Under the pieces are notes generated by a model. That model was not told where the DNA came from, made no database searches, and worked only from the letters and a program-made list of their open reading frames with translations. From Companilactobacillus halodurans (lineage in GTDB: Bacteria; Bacillota; Bacilli; Lactobacillales; Lactobacillaceae): 64,000 bases of DNA. Positions 27,116 to 37,765 of this stretch are shown piece by piece. Location of the stretch: contig NZ_VDFP01000003.1 in NCBI RefSeq assembly GCF_009600985.1, positions 1 through 64,000 of the forward strand, written 5' to 3'. Every line of letters starts with the position of its first letter. Within the stretch, counting starts at the first letter, position 1. Both the position numbers and the translations under genes were made by a program.

Positions 27116-28047
27116 TATTCTTTACCTCCATTTCCTAGTCTAATTCTTGGATCGATCAAACCGTAAAGGATATCGACGATCAAGTAAACTATGATTAATA
27201 AGAATGAATAGAAGATTGTTAGCCCCATGATAGTAGGGTAGTCATTTGTGGTGATTGATTTAACGAATTGTTCACCAATACCAGGAATTGAGAAGATATT
27301 CTCAACAACCATGGAACCAGTCATAACGGAAACGGCCATTGGACCGATGATTGTGACAACTGGAATCAAAGAGTTACGTAAAGCGTGTTTTGCAACAACA
27401 TTCCAACTGGAATTACCCTTTGATTTGGCTAGTTCGATGTAATCACTACTCATAACATCGACCATTTCGGTTCTCATGAATCGAGCAACAGTACCTAACG
27501 GCAAGGCCGCTAGAGCTAATGTTGGTAGAACACTTGATTGGAAGTTATCCCACAATGCTACTGGGTAGATCTTCCATTTGTAAGCTAGGTAGAACTGAAG
27601 TAGAACAGCTAGAACGAAAGATGGAATTGATAATCCTAAAATTGAGATAAATGTTGCGAATGTATCAACCCATGTGTTTTTACGAATAGCAGCGATAGCA
27701 CCGAGCAAGATACCACCGATAGTACCAACGACCATAGCTTGAGCACCAATTTGCATTGATGGAGCAAGTCTTTGACCGATTAATAAAGTTACAGGTTCGT
27801 TATTGAATTGGAAGGAAGTACCAAGATTTCCTTGCAATAGACCACCGATATAACGAACGTATTGAACAAATACTGATTGATCCAATCCATATTGTGCTTT
27901 AACGATTTTTAGTTGTTCCGCTGACATCCGGTTCTGGTTAGAGAACGGAGTACCAGGAAGCATCTTCATTAGGAAGAAGGTAATCGTCGCAATAATGAAA
28001 AGGGTCAAGAATAAATAAAAGATTCTTCTGAGAATATACTTAGTCAT
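27115..28047 (-). CDS. oppB: Oligopeptide ABC transporter permease OppB
   Basis: 310 aa with six membrane helices. The N-terminal MTKYILRRIFYLFLTLFIIATITFFLMKMLPGTPF is diagnostic of OppB/DppB. The EAA motif reads AKSKGNSSWNVVAKHALRNSLIP. Second gene of oppABCDF. Confidence 0.95.
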   Translation of the reverse strand: MTKYILRRIFYLFLTLFIIATITFFLMKMLPGTPFSNQNRMSAEQLKIVKAQYGLDQSVFVQYVRYIGGLLQGNLGTSFQFNNEPVTLLIGQRLAPSMQIGAQAMVVGTIGGILLGAIAAIRKNTWVDTFATFISILGLSIPSFVLAVLLQFYLAYKWKIYPVALWDNFQSSVLPTLALAALPLGTVARFMRTEMVDVMSSDYIELAKSKGNSSWNVVAKHALRNSLIPVVTIIGPMAVSVMTGSMVVENIFSIPGIGEQFVKSITTNDYPTIMGLTIFYSFLLIIVYLIVDILYGLIDPRIRLGNGGKE

Positions 28048-28070
28048 TATTTAATCTCCCTCACCTTTGA

Positions 28071-29705
<1,635 letters not shown>

Positions 29706-29824
29706 TGTTTAACCTCCCTAAAATAATTATTCTTAGAATACACTAATGAATATTAAAATCAATAGCCCTTAATTAGAAAAAATCTAATGTTTATAAAATA
29801 ATAATACAATATGGCTTAAAATGC

Positions 29825-29862
29825 AAAAAAAAACAGAAATATCTGTTAATCAGATATCTCTG
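29825..29862 (-). terminator. hflX terminator overlapping its stop codon
   Basis: On the minus strand CAGAGATATCTG pairs with CAGATATTTCTG and is followed by nine Ts; the hflX stop codon lies in the loop. Confidence 0.85.
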
Positions 29863-31138
29863 CTTGGATATATTTATTAAATTTTTCTAATTCTGTCTTA
29901 CTTAGATTAGCTGTGATCAAAGAACCATCATTCGTGAAGTCTTTCTTGATAACTTGGGAGTTTTTAAGGATTTCATCAGTTATTTTTTGATCGCTGTAAG
30001 GAATCAATAATTCGGTCTTTTTATAATTGACAAAAATCTTTTGTTTGATTAAGTAAACTAATTTTTCGATTGACGATTTGTCAATGGCTGAGTAATAGAT
30101 ATTGTCGCCTTCGATAGCTGGGAACTTTTGTCCTGGCTTCAAATCAGCTTTATTGAAAGCATAGATCATTGGTTTGTCGATGACGCCAATTTCTTTCAAT
30201 GTCTTTTCAGTAACTTCCAACATATTCTTCCAATGTTCATCACTGACATCGATTACTTGAATCAATAAGTCAGCATCTTTAGCTTCTTTTAAGGTCGTCT
30301 TAAATGATTCAACTAAATTATGTGGCAATTTGCTGACGAAACCAACAGTATCGGAAAGTAGAAAGCTGGTATTATCTTCAAGGTCGATGCGTCGAACGCT
30401 GGTATCAAGCGTAGCAAAAAGCATATTCTTTTCAAAGACTTTTCGATCATTAGAATCGTCTTTATTAAAATTCAAGATACCGTTCATTGTCGTCGACTTA
30501 CCAGCATTCGTATATCCAACTAAGGAAACTAGCGGTAAGGAAGTATTAGTTCGACGTCTGCTTTGAACATCAACTGTCTTGTCGACCGTTTTAAGGTCGT
30601 TACGTAGAGCAGTGATTCGATTTCTAATGACACGTCTGTCGAGTTCTAGTTTTGATTCACCAGCACCACGGTTAGCGAGTCCACCGGAAGCAGATTGCTG
30701 ATCCAATGGGTTACCTGAAGGGTGAATTCTAGGTAGCTGATATTGCAACTTAGCAATTTCAACTTGAAGTTTGGCTTGTTTCGTTTGAGCACGATTGGAG
30801 AAAACTTGGAGGATCAATTCGGTTCGGTCCATGAAACTTAATTTAGTTTCTTTTTCAAGATTTCTAATTTGTGAAGGTGTCAATTCATCATTTAAAACGA
30901 TGATTGAAACGTCGTCGGCGTTGGCAATTTCTTTGATTTCACTAACTTTACCAGAACCAAAGTAAGTTGCACCACTAACGCTGTCGGCATTTTGAGTGAT
31001 TGTATCAGCTACTTCCATGTTGTTTGCTTCAACTAGAGCAGCCAATTCTTGCATCGTATATTCGAAGTCAGGCTGTAAGTGGCTAACTCCAGCGACGATG
31101 ACACGAGTTTTTTCATATGTTAATTTAGATTCAGTCAT
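29846..31138 (-). CDS. hflX: Ribosome-associated GTPase HflX
   Basis: About 430 aa. An N-terminal glycine-rich HflX domain (ATYFGSGKVSEIKE, then NDELTPSQIRNLE) and a coiled-coil region (KLQVEIAKLQYQLPRI) precede the G domain. The G domain has G1 GYTNAGKST, G3 DTVGF and G4 NKAD. HflX splits stalled or heat-damaged ribosomes. ATG 31138 with AGGAGGA just upstream is chosen; the frame is open six codons further to 31156. Confidence 0.95.
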   Translation of the reverse strand: MTESKLTYEKTRVIVAGVSHLQPDFEYTMQELAALVEANNMEVADTITQNADSVSGATYFGSGKVSEIKEIANADDVSIIVLNDELTPSQIRNLEKETKLSFMDRTELILQVFSNRAQTKQAKLQVEIAKLQYQLPRIHPSGNPLDQQSASGGLANRGAGESKLELDRRVIRNRITALRNDLKTVDKTVDVQSRRRTNTSLPLVSLVGYTNAGKSTTMNGILNFNKDDSNDRKVFEKNMLFATLDTSVRRIDLEDNTSFLLSDTVGFVSKLPHNLVESFKTTLKEAKDADLLIQVIDVSDEHWKNMLEVTEKTLKEIGVIDKPMIYAFNKADLKPGQKFPAIEGDNIYYSAIDKSSIEKLVYLIKQKIFVNYKKTELLIPYSDQKITDEILKNSQVIKKDFTNDGSLITANLSKTELEKFNKYIQAEISD

Positions 31139-31312
31139 AAATCCTCCTGGTGGCACTATTTACCCCAGGGTTAATAATGCCTTTGTATTATTTAATAAGT
31201 GTAATGATATTTGCTTTTAAGCGCATGATTCTAATACCATCCTTTCATAAACTGTCTAAATAATAACATGGAAGCAAAATTCACGCTATATAATAGTAGA
31301 AAGTGAAATTTT

Positions 31313-31516
31313 CTATAAAAGAGGTCTTTGGTTTTTCTTCTTAGGTTTGGGTTTTCTAAAGAGACTCAATAAAAAGAAAACGATAGCAGCAATAATGAAA
31401 ATTGCATCAATCAAAATCCAAGTGGATTTGGTAGAATGGTCAATAAAAATCAAGCCAACTATCAACATGGCGATAGCATACCAAAAATTGATACTTTTGT
31501 AGAATTGTTTGTTCAT
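31313..31516 (-). CDS. Small two-helix membrane protein
   Basis: 67 aa: two hydrophobic segments (~11-26 and 33-53) and a strongly basic tail (FRKPKPKKKNQRPLL). TTGGAG ribosome binding site upstream of the ATG. No family is recognised. The positive-inside rule places both ends in the cytoplasm. Confidence 0.6.
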   Translation of the reverse strand: MNKQFYKSINFWYAIAMLIVGLIFIDHSTKSTWILIDAIFIIAAIVFFLLSLFRKPKPKKKNQRPLL

Positions 31517-31637
31517 ATCATAATCTCCAAATATTTAATAAAAAGTGTATACGCTTAATTATACACTAGATAATCATACAAAAATGGTATCTATTATTAA
31601 GAAAATCAGTTATATTAATATACGGGTGAAAATACAA

Positions 31638-31985
31638 ATGGATTATTCTAAACAAAAACTAATGTTGACTCTGTTAACTGAATTCGAGCTCTCATTTACT
31701 AAGCAAATCAATGAATCTAATATCAATCAGGAGACTAGTAGGTATCTTGAAGATAAGGTTCGTGAAATGCGTGATAAACAATATCGCGGTTCATTATTTG
31801 ACAAAGAAGTTGAGCAAATAATAAAAAAAATAAATCAAGCTCAAGCTGATGATTTAGTTTTCAATGATTATACAAAGCGTCTTTGGAAAGTCATCGTTCA
31901 AATTTCTAAACGAACGACTAGTTTTGAAACAGCTTATTCATTAATAGATATCCTTAGTTCAAAAAATGCTTCCTTTAAATTATAA
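31638..31985 (+). CDS. Small helical protein, possibly bacteriocin-immunity-like
   Basis: About 115 aa, highly charged and predicted all-helical (KQKLMLTLLTEFELSFTKQI, then DKVREMRDKQYRG). Size and helix pattern resemble class II bacteriocin immunity proteins, but I see no decisive motif and no bacteriocin gene nearby. ATG 31638 has GGGTGA 8 nt upstream; the frame extends to 31545. A terminator overlaps the stop codon. Confidence 0.5.
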   Translation: MDYSKQKLMLTLLTEFELSFTKQINESNINQETSRYLEDKVREMRDKQYRGSLFDKEVEQIIKKINQAQADDLVFNDYTKRLWKVIVQISKRTTSFETAYSLIDILSSKNASFKL

Positions 31986-31998
31986 AGGGAGTATTTTT
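31969..31998 (+). terminator. Terminator overlapping the stop of the 31638 gene
   Basis: CTTCCTTT (31969-31976) pairs with AAAGGGAG (31984-31991), then TATTTTTT. Confidence 0.7.
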
Positions 31999-32012
31999 TG
32001 TTTGCACAATAA

Positions 32013-32603
32013 TTATTTAGAATGTAAAAATTCTCTGGTTTCAGTGGTGAGATGAATTAGTTGAGGATTAAAGCTATTTAAAAAAATATTTAATTTACCT
32101 AAGGTTTTTTCTGGTCGATTAACATAGTCGTTCGATAAATCCAAGTCGACAACAGTTTTATTACGGAGAGTTAATCTAATCTTAATTGGTTGATTAATCA
32201 ATAAAGTTAAGTTGTATAACAGGCCAGTTTCTTCAGAGACCGTTGGGTCATTTCTGGGATTAGAGCTTTTTTGTGGTAATCCAAGTAGTGTGATGGCCAC
32301 GATATCATTTTTGGCTATTTCTTTTAGACGCAGATGTCTGGGGTAGAACATGACAGCTAGGCGTGTTCTTATCGTTTTGTTATCGCTATAACGAATGTTT
32401 TCTTTTTGGGAATCCCAGTAATTGAAGATAATCGGTAAAATTAATAGGTAATGTCCTAAGAAGACTAATAGGAAAACAATCGTTCCTATTTCTATTCCTG
32501 ATCTCAACGATAGATTTATTTTAAATAGCAGGCCGATAATGAAGGCGAGGCTTAGGCTAACTAGTAATGGTCGATAATTGACTTTTTTTCCAAAGCTCAA
32601 CAT
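32013..32603 (-). CDS. EbsA-like membrane protein
   Basis: 196 aa with two N-terminal membrane helices (~12-28 and 36-60) and a cytoplasmic ~130-residue domain. The start (FGKKVNYRPLLVSLSLAFIIGLLF) and general layout resemble EbsA-type proteins of enterococci and lactobacilli, whose role is unclear. Monocistronic. Confidence 0.5.
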   Translation of the reverse strand: MLSFGKKVNYRPLLVSLSLAFIIGLLFKINLSLRSGIEIGTIVFLLVFLGHYLLILPIIFNYWDSQKENIRYSDNKTIRTRLAVMFYPRHLRLKEIAKNDIVAITLLGLPQKSSNPRNDPTVSEETGLLYNLTLLINQPIKIRLTLRNKTVVDLDLSNDYVNRPEKTLGKLNIFLNSFNPQLIHLTTETREFLHSK

Positions 32604-32799
32604 AAGAAATCTGTTCTTTCTTTACTAATCTATTTATTTTGCAATTTGTCTTTAGCATTTTTTGATGAAAACAGTCATAAAATCATCCTGACAATTTGTC
32701 TATGGGTAAAGCTATATTTTGAAGACATTTAGGTAGGGAATTATCATTAAAATCATTATGATGTGAATAGCAAAATTATTTATGAAAGTAGTGATTAGT

Positions 32800-32997
32800 A
32801 TGGCATATTTCATCGCTTTAATATTATTTGTTTTAGGATGTATTCAAATTTTTCTGACTGGTAAATCACTTTACAAAATTAAAGCAACGCCACAAAAAAG
32901 GATTCCTAAATTTATTCAGTTTTCAATTTGGTATGGCTCGCTTTTTGGATTATTATTTATTTTCGTTGGTTTTGATATTATTTTTAAATGGATTTGA
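32800..32997 (+). CDS. Small two-helix membrane protein, paralogue of the next gene
   Basis: About 65 aa (frame open from ATG 32782; the internal ATG 32800 aligns with the start of its neighbour). Two membrane helices flank a short basic loop (GKSLYKIKATPQKRIPKF). It aligns end to end with the 33035 protein: both have a helix, IxQIY/IQIF, a K-[ST]-x-Y-x-I-K loop, an aromatic segment and a second helix. A clear tandem duplication. Function unknown; weak ribosome binding site. Confidence 0.5.
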   Translation: MAYFIALILFVLGCIQIFLTGKSLYKIKATPQKRIPKFIQFSIWYGSLFGLLFIFVGFDIIFKWI

Positions 32998-33034
32998 TAA
33001 GATTATACTATGATAATGGTAAGGGGCTGATATC

Positions 33035-33223
33035 ATGGTTGTGGAATTGATTGGAATCATCGTTATTCTAATGGGAATATATCAAATATATGTCGCTAGA
33101 AAAACTTATTACAATATCAAGAAAAATGTTAAGAATCCCCAACCTTATGTCTTTTATGGAGTTTATTTCTCTTTGATATTAGGAATCATTTTTCTTGTGG
33201 CAGGAGCTTTTTTGATTCGTTAA
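33035..33223 (+). CDS. Small two-helix membrane protein
   Basis: 62 aa with AAGGGGC 7-8 nt before the ATG. Helices at ~3-20 and 40-60 flank a basic loop (ARKTYYNIKKNVKNPQPY). Paralogue of the 32800 protein. Ends at a bidirectional terminator. Confidence 0.6.
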   Translation: MVVELIGIIVILMGIYQIYVARKTYYNIKKNVKNPQPYVFYGVYFSLILGIIFLVAGAFLIR

Positions 33224-33225
33224 AT

Positions 33226-33276
33226 AAAAATAGCTATGGTAAATTATCCGTAATTACCATAGCTATTATTTTGTAT
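33226..33276. terminator. Bidirectional terminator
   Basis: AATAGCTATGGTAA pairs with TTACCATAGCTATT with flanking A and T runs, between the 33035 gene and lplA. Confidence 0.85.
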
Positions 33277-33287
33277 TCCAAAAAATT

Positions 33288-34316
33288 TTATTTCTTTGAT
33301 AATAAAAGATCAGCCAAAGTTTCAGGCTCAATCTTACCTAAATTAGCTGCCAAATCAACTGAAGACAAGGCTTTGACCAAATTATCCTTATCAAATTCGG
33401 CACCGACAAGAGCTTTTTCAATCAAACTGATATCGCCACCGGTAATGAAATCACCGTAGATTTTTACATCGGAAATTTTATTATCTTTTAATGAGAAGTT
33501 AAAAGCTACTGTTCCGATATCAAAGTGTTTAGAAACATAATTGGTGAATCCAGGGTTCTTACCATAATTCCAAGCGTCAGTATCATATTTATCTTCCAAA
33601 CGAGAATAAATAATATCCCAGTCCTTATCATTCAAGGTATAAGTTTCAATATCTGATAACTTGTCAACGTGATAGATACGTTTTAAGAGTTCAACTTTGA
33701 AGTCATTAGCTGACATGCTTTTGAAGGGTTCGTCGAGATATGGTTTGATGTTAGTAATTCGCTTATTGACAGATTTAACACCTTTAGATTCCAACTTATC
33801 TTGTTCAGGCGTGAGAACCTTGCTAGCAGTTTCCATATCGAGGTCAAACATTAATGTGCCACCGGCAGCATATGAATCACCCACTTTAAACATTGTCATA
33901 CCAGAGAATTTCTTGCCATCAACGACAATGTCATTTCTACCACGCATTTCGACACCTGTGGCCCCCATGTCATGCAAAGCGTCAATAATTGGTTTAGCAA
34001 AATAAGCGTAATCGCCAAAATGTTCATCGTCGCCAATCACGATATTTTCAAAAATAAAGTTGCCATAATCGTGATAAACAGCGCCACCGCCAGAAGTTCT
34101 TCTGACTAATTGAATCTTATTTTTCTTAAGATAAGGGAAGTTAACTTCAGCATAAGCATTTTGGTTAACGCCGATAATTACGGATGGATTGTTGATATAA
34201 AGAATCAGTCCATGACCTGGCAAACGTAAATCATTGACCAAATAGTTATCTAAAGATTGGTTAACAATGGCATTGTAAACTGGTTTGTTGTTTCTAGATG
34301 TATCGATAAAAAACAT
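33288..34316 (-). CDS. lplA: Lipoate-protein ligase A
   Basis: About 342 aa. It attaches lipoate to E2 and GcvH proteins through lipoyl-AMP. The signature RRTSGGGAVYHDYGN, the lysine loop GRNDIVVDGKKFSG, and the C-terminal accessory domain (after ~245) are present. ATG 34316 has GAAGGAGTG 7 nt upstream; the frame is open to 34364 without a ribosome binding site. Monocistronic here. Confidence 0.92.
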   Translation of the reverse strand: MFFIDTSRNNKPVYNAIVNQSLDNYLVNDLRLPGHGLILYINNPSVIIGVNQNAYAEVNFPYLKKNKIQLVRRTSGGGAVYHDYGNFIFENIVIGDDEHFGDYAYFAKPIIDALHDMGATGVEMRGRNDIVVDGKKFSGMTMFKVGDSYAAGGTLMFDLDMETASKVLTPEQDKLESKGVKSVNKRITNIKPYLDEPFKSMSANDFKVELLKRIYHVDKLSDIETYTLNDKDWDIIYSRLEDKYDTDAWNYGKNPGFTNYVSKHFDIGTVAFNFSLKDNKISDVKIYGDFITGGDISLIEKALVGAEFDKDNLVKALSSVDLAANLGKIEPETLADLLLSKK

Positions 34317-34469
34317 AAACTTCACTCCTTCTTCTTTAACTAAGTCAATTGTAATCCCTTTCATATGATTGAATAAAGACTATTTCCCGTATTTGATGCA
34401 AATTAATGATTTCTAAAATTATTCATCGAAATTATACCGTTATTTAGAAATCTTAGTTGTTTTTGAAAG

Positions 34470-34498
34470 CAAAAAAAGCTACTAATACAGTAGCTCTT
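34470..34498 (-). terminator. Terminator of the MutS-like gene pair
   Basis: On the minus strand GCTACTGTATTAGTAGC is a hairpin followed by seven Ts, directly after the gene stop. Confidence 0.8.
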
Positions 34499-34504
34499 TT
34501 AGAT

Positions 34505-35989
34505 TTACTTAGTACCAAAGACACGGTCGTAAATGTCAACGCCAAAGCTGGTTTTCAATGGTGACCCTTTTAATAATTTGAAATTTCGATGACCATTTTC
34601 GTCACGTTCTGGCCGTAAGAATATCGGTTCGATGTCAGAATTCAATTGCAGCATCTTGGAAAATTCAAATTGATGAGTGACTGAAATAACTGTCACGCCA
34701 CTGTTTACCAAACCGGAAACTACTTGAGCGTTGATTTGTGATCCTTCATGTTCATTAGTTGAAGAAAATGATTCATTCATCAGAATCAAAGTTTTGTCGT
34801 GAATAGCTTGGACAATGTTAGACATTCGCAAGAGTTCATTGTCTAACTTGCCACTAGTTAAGCCAGTATCTTCTTCACGTTTGAAGTGGGTAAAGATTTC
34901 ATCGAATAAAGGAGCTTGAAAACTATCGGCAAAGACATACATTCCCGAATCCATCATCAATTGAGCTTGTCCCAAGCTTCTTAAAGTAGTTGTTTTGCCA
35001 CCTTGATTAGTTCCCGAAATAATAACAAGTTTTAAATCGTTGCCCGACAAATCATTACCGACCACTTTAGTATCATCATCGGCACTGACGAGTAAAACGA
35101 CATTCTTCAAGCCAGTTACTCGTGTATTTGCGGCAACCTTTGGGTAGGTGAGGTTGATTTTTGAAAGGGATCTTTGCAAACGTACGGTTCCAATTAAAAA
35201 GCCAACTTGAAATTTTAATTCGTTAAAAAACTTTTCTAATTCGTATTTTGTATTAACGACTTTAGTAGCTAAATTGAAATCTGCGATATTGTCGTAATGG
35301 CCAAGGGCGTTGCTGCTGTCATCGTCACGCTCAGCAATAACGAATTTGGCCTCTCTTTTTTCAAAATGTGTTTTGACAGAATCCATCATGCCACTGAATT
35401 TGCCGGTCTTCTTAGTAAAATCTAAATCAGAGACATCGCTGCCAAAGTTTTTATTCAATTTGACTGGGAAGCTATAAGTATTATTAGTGACGATGATATC
35501 AATCAATTCGTGCATTTGAGCCAATGATTGTTTAGAAAAGACTTTATCCAAACGTTTGAAAAAATTAATGAAATTGTCTGATTCCCAATCGGTATCATTG
35601 AAGGCTTTGACCTCATCGAGATAATTCAAGTAAATGTCGATTTGGCGGGCGAAGCTGTGCAATTTATAAGAAGCAGAACCGGAATCTAAAGTCCAAAATT
35701 CACTCCGGACGGTTTTGATAGTCTCAAGGATTAATTGGTACAAGTCGTGAATTTCTTGAGGATGATTTACAGCATCTTGGACAGCAGCCTGGCGATAAAC
35801 GATATCTGATTCCGTTTTTAAGGGCGTGAACCAAATTTTTAAGATTGTTTGTTTCAGAAATTTATCATGGTCAGACATAGTTTCTAAAATTGGCTGCAAT
35901 TCTAAGTCTTCAACGACATTCTCTTGTAGATCAGTTAATTTGAATTCCGACAAATCTAAGTCGTCAGGTGAAATCAATGTAGTTTTCAT
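34505..35989 (-). CDS. MutS-related ATPase (domain V type), second of a pair
   Basis: 494 aa. An N-terminal helical lever-like region (~50-300) and a C-terminal MutS ATPase domain with Walker A SGTNQGGKTT (usual MutS GPNMGGKST), KREEDTGLTSGKLDNEL, Walker-B-like LILMNESFSST and VISVTHQFEF. There is no mismatch-recognition or connector domain, so classical mismatch repair is unlikely. Asn replaces the usual Walker B Asp, as in the partner protein. It overlaps the partner gene by 4 nt, suggesting a heterodimer. Confidence 0.8.
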   Translation of the reverse strand: MKTTLISPDDLDLSEFKLTDLQENVVEDLELQPILETMSDHDKFLKQTILKIWFTPLKTESDIVYRQAAVQDAVNHPQEIHDLYQLILETIKTVRSEFWTLDSGSASYKLHSFARQIDIYLNYLDEVKAFNDTDWESDNFINFFKRLDKVFSKQSLAQMHELIDIIVTNNTYSFPVKLNKNFGSDVSDLDFTKKTGKFSGMMDSVKTHFEKREAKFVIAERDDDSSNALGHYDNIADFNLATKVVNTKYELEKFFNELKFQVGFLIGTVRLQRSLSKINLTYPKVAANTRVTGLKNVVLLVSADDDTKVVGNDLSGNDLKLVIISGTNQGGKTTTLRSLGQAQLMMDSGMYVFADSFQAPLFDEIFTHFKREEDTGLTSGKLDNELLRMSNIVQAIHDKTLILMNESFSSTNEHEGSQINAQVVSGLVNSGVTVISVTHQFEFSKMLQLNSDIEPIFLRPERDENGHRNFKLLKGSPLKTSFGVDIYDRVFGTK

Positions 35990-37518
35990 TGTGATAGCTT
36001 CCCTTCGATATTATCTTGGCTCAGGTGATATTTATTCAACAAAATATCGGTGTAAGCTTTGCCATTCAGTTCCTCAGGAATGACTTTAAAAGTTCTTTTG
36101 GCGTCAGCTGTTACTTGGCTCATCAGGGGTTGAACTTGTGGCAAGGTTCCTAAAGATTCCAAAAAAGTAACATAAATCCCGCTAGCATGTCGTTTATCAA
36201 GTTCTTTAACAACTCTGGTACCAAGTTTTGTTGCATCTTCTTCAGAAGTAGAGGAGAACAATTCATTGAGGATAACGAAACTATTCTGGTCGACTTTTTG
36301 AATGATCTGGTGGATTCGCTCAACGTCAGTTTCCAAAAGACCGCTGAGTTTGTTGCTGGATTCTTGGCGATCGAAATGGGTGAAGATTGACTGGCGAGTT
36401 CTGATTTTGGCCGAGGTTCCAGCAATCGCAATGCCTAATCTAGCTAGGTAAAAAATTTGTCCGACCATGCGGGCGTAAGTAGTTTTACCCCCTTGATTGG
36501 GACCAGAAATGACTAAGAAAGGTTTTTTCGGATTGATTTCTACTTGATTAGTAACAATTGTTTGCGTGGAAGTGAATTGCTTGAGCGCTAAACCAAAGTC
36601 AAAACTGTTATCGATACGTTTGCTGCCAGATTTAACTAGTATAGGAAGCGTGAAAGCGAGATGGCCAATTTTTTCAACCGTTAGTTCAGCTTTTTGCCAA
36701 GCTAAAAAGAAGGTCAGCTCTTTAACGATTTTTTCAATCAATTCATCATGATAAGTAGCATATTTTTGATAGAATTGGTTCATTTCTGCAAATTGGTCAG
36801 GATACAACTTGACTAACTCGGTGATGATTGAGACTTGCAGGTTGTTCATATTGTAAGAGCCATAAATGTCGTCCATCTTCACTGGTTTGGTGAGGTCCTT
36901 TTGATGATTGAAGATTGGAGTAAAAATCTCTTCAAAACGACTATCCATGCTTTCTTTGGGTTCGGGAGAAGCTTCAACAGTTACATTGCGGCCATTGAGA
37001 TACAACCGATAATAAATATCGTTGAAATCATGATTGATGTTTTTGATATCTTTTTTGATTGCCAAGATTTTTTCGGAATTTTCATATTCTTCTAGGTAGT
37101 CGATAAATTTAACCAGGCCTTTGGAATCAAGCGATAGGTCTTGTAAGTTAAGAATTAAAGAATGAATCGCATTTAATTCGTCATCTAAAATGTTGACTAA
37201 TTTATGCTCGCGATAAGCTTGAGGATATAGTTTGTGAATTTCTTCGTGTTCTTTCATGGAATAAAGCATTTGTTTCGTGAAGTCTTCAAAATCGTGATAG
37301 ATATCTTCATTTTGAAAGTCTTTAAAAGTTTCCTGACGGTAACGGATTTCTTCGTCATCGATTAATGGTTGATGATTAAATTCAGAAATATCGAAGCCAG
37401 TCAGTTGGTTAACTTGTAAAAAGAGGTCATCGAGGTTCAAATCTTGAAAAATGGGATCATCATTGGGTAATAATTCCGCTGGTTTATTGGTATTCGTAAA
37501 TAATAAGCTGTTAAACAT
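35986..37518 (-). CDS. MutS-related ATPase (domain V type), first of a pair
   Basis: 510 aa, same layout as its partner. Walker A SGPNQGGKTTYARMVGQ, FDRQESSNKLSGLLETDVERI, Walker-B-like FVILNELFSSTS and a final IYVTFLESL segment. Paralogous to the 34505 product. The translation start ATG 37516-37518 has GGAGG 9 nt upstream. A second ATG directly behind that GGAGG is out of frame. Transcribed through an attenuator-like leader (37545-37640). Confidence 0.8.
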   Translation of the reverse strand: MFNSLLFTNTNKPAELLPNDDPIFQDLNLDDLFLQVNQLTGFDISEFNHQPLIDDEEIRYRQETFKDFQNEDIYHDFEDFTKQMLYSMKEHEEIHKLYPQAYREHKLVNILDDELNAIHSLILNLQDLSLDSKGLVKFIDYLEEYENSEKILAIKKDIKNINHDFNDIYYRLYLNGRNVTVEASPEPKESMDSRFEEIFTPIFNHQKDLTKPVKMDDIYGSYNMNNLQVSIITELVKLYPDQFAEMNQFYQKYATYHDELIEKIVKELTFFLAWQKAELTVEKIGHLAFTLPILVKSGSKRIDNSFDFGLALKQFTSTQTIVTNQVEINPKKPFLVISGPNQGGKTTYARMVGQIFYLARLGIAIAGTSAKIRTRQSIFTHFDRQESSNKLSGLLETDVERIHQIIQKVDQNSFVILNELFSSTSEEDATKLGTRVVKELDKRHASGIYVTFLESLGTLPQVQPLMSQVTADAKRTFKVIPEELNGKAYTDILLNKYHLSQDNIEGKLSQ

Positions 37519-37544
37519 AAAGCCATACCTCCAAATTTTGGGAT

Positions 37545-37640
37545 AAAAAAAGACGCCTGCCTCAAATAAAGGTAGACGTCGTCAAATTCAAATTGAATTT
37601 TTGCGGTGAACGTCATCACCGACTCTCTCTGGAATTATAA
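37545..37640 (-). promoter_or_regulatory. Attenuator-like leader of the MutS-like operon
   Basis: On the minus strand: -10 box TATAAT (37634-37639), hairpin CGGTGA/TCACCG (37604-37609 with 37616-37621), a short AT hairpin (37584-37600), then a strong terminator (GACGTCTACCT/AGGCAGGCGTC, 37552-37580) with seven Ts. All lie before the ribosome binding site of the first MutS-like gene. The layout is that of a transcription attenuator. The AGAGAG opening resembles T-box leaders, but the GGGTGGNACCGCG motif is missing. Ligand or signal unknown. Confidence 0.6.
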
Positions 37641-37765
37641 TATTACTTATTTTGTTTTCCAGCAATAATTTAGGTCTTGTTTTCTAAAAACCTAACAATT
37701 GTCTTTTAAGTTGGACAAGCCTACAATTTTACTTATATAGACAGATTCAATGGGAGTTGATAGCT

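Noticed and set aside
37437..37619. 60-aa minus-strand frame beginning in the MutS-like leader
   Set aside because: It reads through the attenuator terminator and overlaps the start of the real gene in another frame. A leader peptide cannot be excluded, but nothing in the codons supports regulation (no run of one amino acid).
37545..37640. T-box for the MutS-like operon
   Set aside because: The AGAGAG opening and terminator suggested it, but the leader is too short and lacks the GGGTGGNACC antiterminator motif.
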